DNA of 64,000 nucleotides, taken from the NCBI GenBank assembly GCA_946807835.1, contig OX327694.1:9870001-9934000 (forward strand), in the 5' to 3' direction. Below are positions 21,892 through 33,702 of the stretch, one piece after another; the first letter of the stretch is position 1, and each line of letters opens with the position of its first letter. The stretch comes from Ailanthus altissimus (lineage: Eukaryota; Streptophyta; Magnoliopsida; Sapindales; Simaroubaceae). Both the position numbers and the translations under genes were made by a program. The notes beneath the pieces are model-generated. The model worked only from the letters and a program-made list of their open reading frames with translations. It searched no databases and had not been told where the DNA came from.

Positions 21892-23996
21892 TGTTGAAAA
21901 TAGTGCTTGCATATCATTCTATATAAATATTAATTATTTAATATTTGTATAATAAGTATTTCAAATAAAATCGTTAATATTAAATATTTATGGTAAGATG
22001 TTTGTAGCATTTTAAAAATTATATGATCTGAAGAAGTTTAGATCTGGTCTAAAAGAGTTTAGAACATGACTAAAAGTTAGCAACGCTGAGAGTTATAATT
22101 GTTACTAGTTAGCACTGCTAAGAGTTAGCAGGTTATAGTCAACGAAATTTAAAGAGTTAGAGCCTTATCTGAAATTAGACAAAGACTCAATGGTATATTA
22201 GCAATGATAGAGTTGCAAAAGGTTGTAAATAGTATTTAGATATATCATTATGCAAGTATATTCTTGAACGTTATATTCTTAATCTATTTTCACTGATAAA
22301 GGTCTATCGGTGAAAATTATATTTAATATAGATAAGTATATGCCTATATCTATATGGTCTATATGGTTAGTCTTGGTAGATCATGAGTTTAGTGGATGCT
22401 TGTATAGACATACGGATATTTAGTGAGGACTGGATACTGAACAGACTCAATTAAGACCTCTAATAGATATCCCATAAAACCGTTAATGAAGGGTACTTTC
22501 GAGTTGAGTAGTATTTGTAGGCCCTTTAACCTGACTACCATGGTGGACTTGTAAGTGATCTACTATACTTAGGTTTCACACATGTCAAATACCTTTTATA
22601 GTCTGACTATTAGGTGTCGCTGGGTACGGTCCGATGCTCATAGAGTCTGATGTGTGTTGATATAAGATTTGTTAACTTATATAGGTGAGTTGTATATCCA
22701 GATACTCTAAGATTGTATTCCAAAGAATCTTATTACCATAAATAATAAACCCGAGAAAGTATTTTCCGTGTGAGAAATAATATCTCAAAAGTGTTTATGA
22801 ATATTATTTATGGAATATGAATCTAGAGATAAGTTATAGAGTTGAGCGTATGGAGACTTGACAGTGATAATCTATGTTTTCGCTTTTTCAAGATATAAAT
22901 GATATAGGGATTATACGAATATATATTAACCTCAACTTGTATGGTTCAACGAGCTTTTTTATTTTCATAACATATATGTGGGGCATCATTTATGAACTTA
23001 CAGAAGAGTTTTGTAAGATAAACGGTTATGAACCTAAGGAGTCTCACTATATGAAGTATACTCATTGTGCATTAGGGCAGCACATTGGATTGAATGGTTC
23101 GATCTAAGAAGTTTTCAGAAGGCATGAATTATTTTAAGGTCTCGCTGGAAATTAACAGGGTTTAAATGTTAAACCAAGGGTTTAAAAATTGGGATTTGCC
23201 ACTTCATCCCTTTAATTGATGCCATATATCATGCCATTAATTTGTAATGGCATGATACATAGCATAAAAAAAATGGTTGTTTAATTATTAAATGGTGGCA
23301 TAAAAGGCCAATATATGGCCAAAATGGTATAACCAAGAGGTGGCATTTGTTAATTCATTATGAAGCATGAAATAACCTTTTCCTTTGTCATACTTACTAT
23401 AAAAGACATGACTTGTCTGTTTTTTATTCATCATTTGAGAGGTAATAGATTTACATGCTTATTACTTTAGCAAAAGGTGGCTTTACCTTGTTAAATTACA
23501 AGCATTTGCAACTAATTTGTATAAGATTTCGACCACCTCATTCACTTTGCAACTAATCAATTGATGAAGCATGAAGTGTGTTATATAATTACTTTGTCAT
23601 GTTTAACCAAAAAGGACACTAAATTAAATTTAATTAGACAATGGATGGCAATCAAAGGCCATAAACTAAGGCCGGTTTCTTCATTTGAATTCAACAAATG
23701 AAGTGAAGCAAGTGTTAAAACATTCACTAAATATTTAGTGTAAGCTTTTGGCCGAGTGAAATAAATAAGAATCAAAGGGTTGCTTCAACAACAATTCCAA
23801 TCAAGAAAAGGAGACTGCCATTCTAACTTAAGGAATCTCACCCCGTCTTCGACTAGAATTTCTTAAAGTACGCTTCAAGGATGAGCTTTCTTTTATCTCA
23901 TTTGTGTAATGAGATATATTTTTTAATATTTTGATGCACAAAATTTTCATATATAACGTGTAAAATTAAAAATTAAATGTACACACTCATCCAATA
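21892..23996 (+). repeat. LTR family A, probable solo LTR (A5)
   Basis: About 2.1 kb, from TGTTGAAAATAGTGCTTGC to a worn terminus near 'actcatccaata'. It carries the family blocks (cctatatctatatggtc near 22350, ctactatacttaggtttcac near 22562). It is closest in its right half to A7 (33703-35814), sharing 'ttggccgagtgaaataaataag'. No internal retroelement sequence adjoins it. No clear 5-bp target duplication was found. Confidence 0.8.
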
Positions 23997-24104
23997 CATG
24001 ATTGTATGCTATTTATGCTTAATCAGAGTGTCCGTAGCATAATTAGGATGTCTTGTGGTTGTTGATTATGTGATTTAAAAATTGAAAGACACGTTATCGA
24101 GACA

Positions 24105-24440
24105 TTATTGAATGAGACATCATGGTGGTGTTACTCGGCACCGTGGTGTTGGGGTTATTTAGGCTTTAGTGCTGCGACGCTGGTGAAAAGCACTGCAGCG
24201 CTTGGGTTTTTACGCCTCAATGTCATAGCGCTAGAGGTTCTACCTCCAGCGTTGGGGATCTCAACCCCAACACCACAATGCATGCGGCTTAGCACAACAG
24301 CATTGGAAGAAGAACCTCCCATGTCGTTGCAGTGCTAAGGTAGAGACCCTAGCACTGTAGTGTTGTAAAGGTTGGCACTGTGACACCAGAGGCTGGGCCT
24401 CCAGTGTCGCAGCATCGATAACCTACAAAAGCTATAATTA
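24105..24440. repeat. GC-rich island of serial short hairpins
   Basis: Locally GC-rich sequence inside AT-rich DNA, made of back-to-back inverted repeats. Examples are 24229-24238 with 24242-24251 (one mismatch, 3-base loop), 24251-24257 with 24265-24271 (GTTGGGG/CCCCAAC, perfect) and 24383-24393 with 24397-24407 (two mismatches). A similar hairpin motif occurs inside copia LTR C at 10860-10925 (ggtgccgtagcatc resembles gtgtcgcagcatc here). It may therefore be a fragment of that LTR type. Confidence 0.6.
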
Positions 24441-24471
24441 CATCAGTTACTTCGATTATTATTGACGGAGA

Positions 24472-26596
24472 TCTAATACATGTGGGTATATGCATGTTCA
24501 ATTGTATCTATTGCCTAAAATAAATATCATATACAAATTTGTACGCGACGAAAGCGTAAAATATACAATAAACATAATAAATAAATATATTAATCACATT
24601 AATATATTAGAAAGGTTAAGAACTCAGCTTAACATGTAACGTTATACACGTATGTCTCTGGAGTCCGCATGGAGACCAACTCGCGAACAGTTCTAGTTAC
24701 CAATACGGTGGGCTTGGTGAGCTAGAACAACAGCCTTGTATCCAGCACGGGATTAACTCTTAATCCTCAAAATGGTCGGGTGTGTGTTTATATCATTTTC
24801 TCCAAAAGGATAAGAAATGAAGAATTTGAAGCAATCTATCATTGCTTCAATTGGAAGTATAGAGAAAAATGAAATAGTTAAATTTTTCCCTTCTTTTTTT
24901 TCTTCTTCTTCTTCGGTTTCTCTTCTTTCTTTTCTTTCTCCATTTCTTTCTCTCTTTCTCTGCTAACACCAAACACACACACACACATACACACACACAC
25001 ACACACACACATACACACCTCTCTTCTCTCTCTCTCTCTCTCTTTATATATATATATAATATTAATATAATATAATATATAAATAACAATATAATGGGTG
25101 CCAACTATTTGGCACCCAAATATAATAATAATATAATATAACATAATAATGAGAGAGAATGATTATTTAATAATTAAATAATCATAGTGTGAAATAACCA
25201 TTTTGCCCATCGTGAATAGTTACCAAGCATATCTCTAATGGGTCCCACCAAATTTCACACTTGGGTAAACTCAACTGAGGGTCCACAATACGTCACATGT
25301 TATTATACAATTAGTAAATATAATTATTGACTAATTGTTGTATTTAACAATTAAATACAGACACATACGCATTCCTGTGGTAGTGTTGAATATTACTAGA
25401 TTAAACACTTTAATCCAGCACGCTGCCCCATGCACAACGAGTACACTCCATATCATGGGACTCCCTAGGTCCTACGCTCGATTTGTCAAATGAAACTATT
25501 CTATGAGTCCGTGAACAATGTCCCACGCACACGTCACGGATATACAAATTAGCACGTTGAATTATGCAAGTTGAGGTTACAACGCATACGTATAGTCCTT
25601 CCGTCATGATATCTTGGATGTGCGAGGATATAGATTATCACCGTCAAATCCCCTTGTGCTCATCTATGTCTTATCTCCAGACTTGTATCTCTCTAAACAA
25701 TATGCGCAAACTCCTATGCTATATTATTCCACCCTGATAAAACTCTTTCCAGGGATTAATGCTTGTGGTCACAAGATTTTTTGAGATACAATCTCGAAGC
25801 ATCTAGATATCAAACTCCCTATACGAGCAGACGGATCCCATATATGTACACATCAGACTTTATAAGCATCGAACCATACCCAGCGACACCTAGCGATCAC
25901 ACCATGAAAGGTCTATGACATGCATGGAACAAAAGCATGATGGATCACTTACAAGCCCACCATGACACTCAGGTCAAAGGACCACGTATACTATTCAACT
26001 TGAGAGGACCCTCTATTGACGGCTTATATAGGATGTTTATCGGAGGCCCTCATTAGTTTTTCCTATATCTAGTTCTAACTGGATACCTATATGTCAATAC
26101 GAGCTCTAAGCTCACGGTCGGCTAGGAACGACCATCTAACCCTATAGGTACGATGTATACTAATATATATTTAAGGTATCCACCGACAGACCCGCATCGG
26201 CATAAATAGATCAGGGATAATTATTCGAGAACATACTTGCGCAACTAGCATTTCTTGGCACTCGATTGTAACTCTTGTAACTATGCAGTTACTAGTATAT
26301 TCCTAGGTCTATGTCTCATTACAGATAAAGTTCCAACTCTTAGATCTGCTGAGTATTATAACCAGCTAACACTTAGCTGTGCTAATATTTAGTATTTATA
26401 TTTTTCAGCATGGCTAACCATGAGCCCTTATTTAAACTCCTTTAGATTTGATCCGAACTCTTTCAGATCTACAATGTCTGTAACGTTACATTATATAATA
26501 TCATATAAGTGGGTATTAGCAATTTAATAGAAATGTACAATTGTATAAATACACAAGTATTTGTTCAGGGATGACACGTAAGCACCGACCCTAACA
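24472..26596 (-). repeat. LTR family A, probable solo LTR (A6)
   Basis: Inverted copy of about 2.1 kb. The plus-strand right end is GCACCGACCCTAACA, the reverse complement of a family start. The left end is worn (tctaatacatgtgggtatat). Its interior holds a dense simple-sequence block at 24891-25058. Flanking 5-mers do not match. Confidence 0.8.
24891..25058. repeat. Compound microsatellite (TTC)n, (AC)n, (CT)n, (TA)n
   Basis: A pyrimidine-rich TTC/TTTC tract is followed by (AC)n at 24973-25018, (CT)n at about 25021-25044 and (TA)n at 25045-25058, all inside LTR A6. The minus-strand frames through it are low-complexity artefacts. Confidence 0.9.
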
Positions 26597-27469
26597 ATTA
26601 TTTATTTTTAAAGTGTTTAAAATATTTATTATTAATTTTATTGTACTTTATAACTGTTACAATAATTGCATTATAAACTGTGGGCTATTTGTTTATGTTA
26701 GTAACCACAATAAGAGTCCTAATGGTGGGGGTTTGTTGTTCGTGTATAAAACAAATGTGTGATTGAGATGGGGATAAGAATACGAAAATCTCTATTAATT
26801 AGATGAATAGTATTTTATTATGAGATAATATTACGTGATGGTCGGTATTGTCAATACGGTGTTAGATGAGCCACTTCGATCTTTTTCAATATTGCTAAAG
26901 CGTAAGGGAATGGTTGATGTGATTTAGACTATATGGGTTAAATATGAGATGAGACAAATATATGCGAACATATTATCCAATATTGCTAAATCGTGAGGGT
27001 AGTATCAGTAACGTATATTTGATCGTTGATAAGTTAATCTGGAATACACTTACCCAATATTGCTAAAGCATGATGATAAGGTGTATTTAGGATGAGTGGT
27101 AATAGTTGCAAGAGATGCAATTGATAAGAGTTGTCTGCCTTTTGAGTTTACAAAGGCTAATATTGCTAAAACGTGAGGCTGTAATAAAATACCAATAGGG
27201 TCCACTTCCCGCTGTATAGTTTAAAAAGTTTAAATTGTTGCTTTCCTATTTGAGAGATTTAAGAGATTATGTAAAATAGTGGGAGGGGATCTTTAGATTA
27301 AAAAATGTATAAAAGTTATACCCATGATCTAAAGTGTTATTAATTAATGATTAGAAATGTTCATCTAAACATCTCCTAAGTATCTTATAGAGATAAGATT
27401 AGTATAAGTAATCCATTAGTATACTTGATCTAGGCACACCAACTATAGAGTACTGAAAAATATTTTCAT
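26597..27469 (+). other. Probable 5' leader of copia element 2 with four spaced copies of a 12-bp motif
   Basis: Non-coding stretch that leads into copia gag sequence at about 27475. AATATTGCTAAA occurs four times, at 26888, 26979, 27056 and 27159, usually preceded by C or CC and followed by a CGTGAGG-like sequence. I infer that this is the untranslated leader between a lost 5' LTR and gag. The LTR next to it (A6) points the other way and is not its partner. Confidence 0.5.
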
Positions 27470-30400
27470 TTGCCAATGAATTTGAGAATAGTTCTAGATT
27501 TAGAAAATCTTGGATATATTATTGATCAAGAGATGATTAGAGGAAGTTTTGATAATATCTTTTCGATGAGGTGAAAATTTATCAAAAATAGAATTAAGAA
27601 TGATTTGAGAGTCAAATCATATTCCTAGCCTTGATGTCTAATTATCATCAGTGCGAACATGCGCGTATAAATTGATGTGTTTCCACTTTGATGAGGTTTA
27701 AAATAGTAAATATCAAAAATAGGATTAAGAATGATTTGAGAGTCAAACACAATGGAATGTGTTTCCACTTTGATGAGGTTTAAAATAGTAAATATTACTA
27801 TTTAATGTACCTTACTTTTGGAATGATGACCCCTTAGATATCTATTTACCAATCATTGACATTTTATTAGTATATGATGCTAAGAAGTGCAAGCGTATGA
27901 AATACTGTTTGTCTTTCTCATATATGTAAAGCATTGCATGAATTAAGGAATGTTAGGATGCTATAAAAGGAGAAGTACAACTTCATATAGGAAATGTAGA
28001 TTTCCTAAATGTGATAACTGTTAGGACTTTTAAGTCATTTCTCTATTTTTGGTAGAAGCATTACATTGTATATTTTATGCCAAATATTATTAGGCAAATC
28101 ACATCCTCCTTATAATAAATAGACAAGGTTATTATATATACATCATGAATAGTTCCTTATGTAAATATGATAATGATAATATTTTACTAACTGAATGTTA
28201 GTTAATGAATGGCCATTATATCTTAAATATAACAGAAAATCTCTAGATGAATATAATAATTAGTAGTTCGAAAATATTGAATAATAATGTGGAACATAAG
28301 ATTAAGTCATGTATGTAATATTCAATCCATATTAGTAGTATTGGTGCCTAGATTTCGGTATAGAGTAATAAGACACCGTAGGGTTAACCAATTTTAACCT
28401 TATTAGAAATGTTTTTTTGATATGGTGTACGTGAAAGGTATTAGACCTAAATTAGTAATTTCACACTTGGTTGGAGTGTCGGACGACCATACAATATTTT
28501 TTGAAATTTTCTTTATTGGCTTGGAAAAGGAAATTTTAATTTACTACATGAATTTCCATTTAAGGGTTATGCATGAGACAAGCTTTTGTTGAGAAACACA
28601 ATCCATATGTTAGAGAATGGGCCAATTAGAGACAATTTCATGGATTGCCAAGTTGGAAGTCTAGTTAGTTTCTTTAACTATTCTAACAAAATAGTTACCA
28701 AATAACTAATTAAATACTTACTTTCTAACCAATGGCAAATTAAAAATTTAGAGTAAGTTGAGGGGCAAATTAGACACTTGAGAGGGGACTATATATAAAG
28801 TGGAAGTGTGTAGAAATTTCATGAAATGAAAAACAAAAACACATTAGAGCAAAAGGGAGAGTGTTTGGCCAAGAGAGGGGTGACACTGCTACAGTAAAAC
28901 CCAAAGTTATTTCATGATTTTTCATACTTGTTCAGCTAAAATAAAGTCAAATACAAGTTCTTAAGATCAATTGAAGCTTTCAATAGTGAGAATTCAAGGA
29001 AAATAGGTAAGAAAAGTACTATTTACTAATGGTGTAGGATGAATTTTCCATGATAACTTCAATTAATGTTCTTGTGTATATGCTTGATTTAGATTGAGTT
29101 GAATTTAAGTGTGGAGCTTAAAGGAGTCATCAAATTGAAGAAATTAGTAAGGTAAGAATTAGGGTTTTGGGTGACTTTGATGTAGAAACTTCAATTGGTT
29201 GCAATTAGGACATTGGAAATAAATTGGCTTGATTTGGATGCTATTGGAATAAGAAATTGAGAAAAGAAGTGTGTTTGGTGGAGAAGGTGAATTCGGGCCA
29301 CTTGGGCGATTATAGGGCTTGAGTTGTGTGTTGGTTGAATTGTTGGGTATAAATGGTGCCTTATGTAAATTGAATGTATATGGTAAATGAAAAATCAAGA
29401 ATAAAGAAAATAGGACATAATTGTCCATTTTGGTAAGGTGAAGGGCAATTATGTCCAACCAAATTTATAAGTATTTAATAATTCTTATAGCTTCGGATGG
29501 TAAATTAAACTAGATTAAACAAGATTGAATGGCTTTGTAATGAAAAATAGAAAAGTGGAATCATCCGGGCCTCGAAGCAGATTAGGGCGCTTATTAGTGA
29601 AGTGGAATTTTAGTATTTATAAAGATTTTAAATGTCATTTTTGACATGTAGATGAAGAAAACCAAGAGCGGTAAAAGCATGAAAAGTTTCAAAGAAAGTT
29701 TGAGCTGGAAGCGTTCGGTGAGTGAAAATTGGTTTTATGTATCTTTTGTTTAGTATATTTTAATATGTTCGAATTTTATGTCTTATATGATATTAAATGC
29801 ATAAATATGATTTGTAGTTTTTATCTACTGTTAGAATCCTGAATTTCTATGTTTAGTTGTTATTAAATTAGTTTTCAAGGCCATTGGTACCCTCAGATTT
29901 ATAGTGGTGGTGATGGTTTAAGACCCGGCCGGTATATCCCGTACGCATGGGAAGTATTGGGGGTTGCGTCACTAACTCCAAGGAGTTGGGATGTTGAGTC
30001 GTGTGACTCGCTCTATGTGTACGAGGTATTGTCTTGCTATGTGTAGGCAATGTAGGATTCCGCTGTATAGTAGTGAGATGTCTTGAGATCTCACAGTGGG
30101 TAATACTAGTTAAGACGCTCTATGACCTACTCACGTTGTGCGATGCTAGTTGAGCCACTGCGTGAGTATAGAGCTTTAGGGTTAGCATTGGTACAGTTTA
30201 GAAGGAAAATGGCTGAGCGAGGGCTTTAATAGTTTTCGAGCTATTGAACGCATATTACGCATTTATAGATATACATGCTAGTAATTATGTCTTATAGATT
30301 TTGGATATTATTTTCTGAAGATGTAAATAAAACTCGCTCAGCAAGATTTCATCAGCATGTGATGTTAGAAACCATTTTACAGCTTTATACAAGTTTTAGA

Positions 30401-33400
30401 AGAATGATTTATGCATGTATTTTAGAATTTAATATCTATGCAGAATTTTATTTTTATTTGAAATCTTAAATGCACTCACTAAGCTTCTTTAGCTCACTCA
30501 TTTTGTGTTTTACGTTTACTAACCCCCTTCCAGGTGCAGGCCTTGGTGCACAAGTTGCTGATTCTCCTTCGACTGATTAGTGGCCCAGTCGGACGATCAT
30601 TTTATAAATGTAAATGTGCTAAGTAGCACTCTTTTTGCTTTCTGCATAATAGTTATAGATTTGTGTATTTTGTAAATATGTTTTGGACAAACAACAAGAG
30701 GTTTTGATACGATGATGATTGTTTCACTTTTTATTAGTATCCCAGTTTGTGATTAAAATGAAAATTTTGAGTTGAGTTTGAATTTGATTTTGAGAAGGAC
30801 CGGAGATTCCATTTGAAAGTATTGAAAAGTTATTTGAAATAGAAGTGAAATTTTCCTGACAGGTTTTATATGGAATTTTCAGAAAAACAGAGAAAATTAT
30901 GTCTGTTTTTTTTCCTCTTAAATTTAATAAGATATTTTCATGTATATTCTAAGATTTTCTCAGTAATAGCAAGAATTAAAAAGGGGTTCGCCTTGCGGAA
31001 TTTCTCAAAATTTCACAGTTAGATTCTGAAGAACTTCTGTTAGGGTACTCGACAGAGCCGTTGAGATCTATAGTAGAGGATCTCGGGGCGGGTCCTGTCA
31101 ATATAGACGTGAGATGACTATCCCGTTTAGTTAAGGATAGGAAGATATTTGATTTGACTATAAAACCTTGGCTAGTTTATGAATCTTGAATTCGAGGGAA
31201 AATGACCAAATACTTATGTAGGCATTAGATACCGACCCATTGATTTATTAGAACTATATATAATGATGTATATATTCTAATGAATCATATTGCCACTGGG
31301 TAGATTTTGATACTTCATTGTCTTTATCACGATTTTTTATGATACAAACATGTGTTTTTGGTAAACACAAGTCGAGAACATTTGAAGTGTTCAAAAAGTT
31401 CTGACTAGAAGCAGAGAAATAAACCCTTATGTATATTAAATGTCTTCGATTAAATTGAGACGATTTATATATGAGCAGTAAATTTATAGATTATTTAAAA
31501 AAGAATAGGATTCTCGCTCAATATAGTCCTCCAGGTGAGTCTCAACATAAAGGTGTTTTGGAGAGGAGAAATTAGATTTTGTTAGATATTGTTTGATTAA
31601 TGTTGAGCTTCACCAATCATTTAGAATATATTTGGGGATGTGCTCTATTAACTGCTAATCACTTATTGAATAAAGTTCAATCAAAAGTTATTCCTTCTGT
31701 TCTGTATGAGATATAGATTGGTAGGAAACCGAATCTTAAGTACGTTAAGATTTTGGGTTGTCTTAGTTACATAAAAGTTGCGTGATAAGATAATTTTACA
31801 CCCAAAGGGTATAAGTATCAGTTTATAAGGTTTCTCAAGCTTTCTATAAAATACAGTTCTATGATCTAAAGAAGTAAAATATGTTCATTTTTTATAATGC
31901 CACCTTTCTTGAGAAATAATTTCTCATAAGATCGTGAGGATTATAGAAATATTGAACTTAATGAACTCAATCAAGATGTATATAAACCGACGATGTAGCT
32001 TAAAAGTCAATTAAGTGAAATATATTTAACACACTCTCTTTATAAGTCAAAAAATATATTAAGAGTCACATATTAGGTATACCTGATACATGTATGTGCC
32101 TTTGTTGTTTTCTTATTTAAAGAAAATGATCATTTGATTTATAGAGAGAAGATGTTAGTCATCAATTAAAAAAAAATGGTAAGATGCCATGAAATTCAAA
32201 AATGATTCTATGCATGACAATCAAGTTTAGGACTTTATTGAGCTTCCCGAAGGAATAGTTTTTATCAGTCGTAAATGAGTTTACGCAGCAGAAGCATAGA
32301 CCTAGTATAAAGTTAGGGACCTTTAAAGCGCGATTGGTGATAAAAGGTTACAATAAGAGATCTAGGATCAGTTATAAGGAAACCTTTTTCACTAGTAAGT
32401 AGACTTAAGTCAATTCGAATTTTGTTGGCTAATACAAGATATTAAGATATTGAGGTCTGGTAGATGGATGTAAAGACAACGTTTTAGAATGTATATCTCG
32501 AATAAGAAATATACATGAAACAACTTGAAGGTTTTACATAAAGCCTAATTTCTAATCTAATAGGCAAACTAAAGAAGTCTATTTAAGTAGTTTTTTCGAT
32601 GTTGGAATCTTTGTCTTGATAAGGAAACCATAGAGTTTGGTTTCATTTAGAAAGAAGAGAAAGCATGTGAGTTTAGAAAGGCCACTGAAAGCATAATTGT
32701 CTTTCTAGTTCTCTATGTGAATGACATACCTTTTTATTGAAAATGACGTTGGTATGTTGCAATTTAGATGGATAAGAGTTATTTAAGAAAAAAACTTCTC
32801 CATAAAAGATTTTGGAAAGACTTTCTATATATAAATCATTATAGAGATAGAGCTAGAAAGTAGTAGGACTATCCCAATTCTCATACATTGACTAAGTTAT
32901 AGAAAGGTACAACTTCAATAATTGTAAGACAGTTAATGTACTTTTCAAAATGGCATTCATCTTTCTAGGAGGAAGTGTAATCGATAAGAAGATGAAAGGG
33001 TTAAAGTGTCTAACATATCATGTGTATAAGCTAAAGGTAGCTTAATATACGTTATGTTATATACGAGATTTGCATTAGAATGACTGTAAGTGCGAGCTAG
33101 TATCGAACTAATCCAAGTTGCGTATATTAAATGGTCGAGAAACATATCTTATATTTCTAAAAGGTATAAAGGATAAGTTTCTAAATCATGGAGAAAGTTA
33201 TATACATATGAGAAGATACGCAGACTTGGACTTTAGTTTGGTTTGGATGGTAGAAATTTCACATCTGGTTTTGTATTTCTTCTCATCGATACTGTAGTTA
33301 GTTTATAGTGTAATATAAATATCCACAGCTGATTCTACCTTGGAGGCAGAATATGTTATGACTTGCGAAGCCTACAAAAAACAATTATATGGATATACAA

Positions 33401-33702
33401 GTTAGTTGTAGAGCTTAGAATAGTTCTAAGCTGAGTGGATCCTATCCCACTAAATGCAATAATAACGGGGTAATTACCCAAGCTAAGACGCCATAAGGTA
33501 CATCAGAATTCTGATCATGTGTACTCTGAATACTATATAATTAGAAAGTTCTTGGCTATCAGAGATATAATAGTATCTATGATATATTCCATAAATAATA
33601 TAGCAGGACCCACTCAGGGCTTAACTCCTAATGTGTTTGAGAAACACATAGAGACAATATGTATTAGATATCATCGTGAATGACACTAGAGCAAGTGAGA
33701 GT
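27470..33702 (+). pseudogene. Ty1/copia polyprotein remnant (element 2), heavily decayed and interrupted
   Basis: Second copia of the same family as element 1, more decayed. A gag N-terminal trace (NLRIVLDLENLGYIIDQE near 27485) is followed by locally duplicated sequence, then the pre-integrase spacer (near 27850-28310, parallel to element 1 positions 80-560). Gypsy-type solo LTR G1 interrupts it at 28314-31100. The match resumes at 31101 with integrase, RT (counterpart of YVDD near 32715, now altered) and RNase H (ADSTLEAEYV near 33330), ending at the purine tract gagcaagtgagag (33688-33700). Every domain is full of stops and indels. No product is possible. Confidence 0.87.
28314..31100 (+). 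repeat. Gypsy-type solo LTR G1 (2787 bp) nested in copia element 2
   Basis: Runs from TGTAATATTCAATCC to GGGTCCTGTCA. The flanking 5-mers are ATGTA (28309-28313) and ATATA (31101-31105), a target duplication with one change that matches the intact copia sequence (ACATA) at this place. A TATA box (ctatatataaag, near 28790) lies in the first fifth. Two relatives exist in the window (40164-42493 and 53933-56695). No gag or pol is attached. The very long LTR and TGTCA end suggest Ty3/gypsy, possibly the Tekay/Del type, but that lineage is my inference. Confidence 0.85.

Noticed and set aside
24847..25144. Minus-strand frames of 85-88 residues rich in Cys/Val and Lys/Glu
   Set aside because: They are translations of a compound (AC)n/(CT)n/(TTC)n microsatellite.
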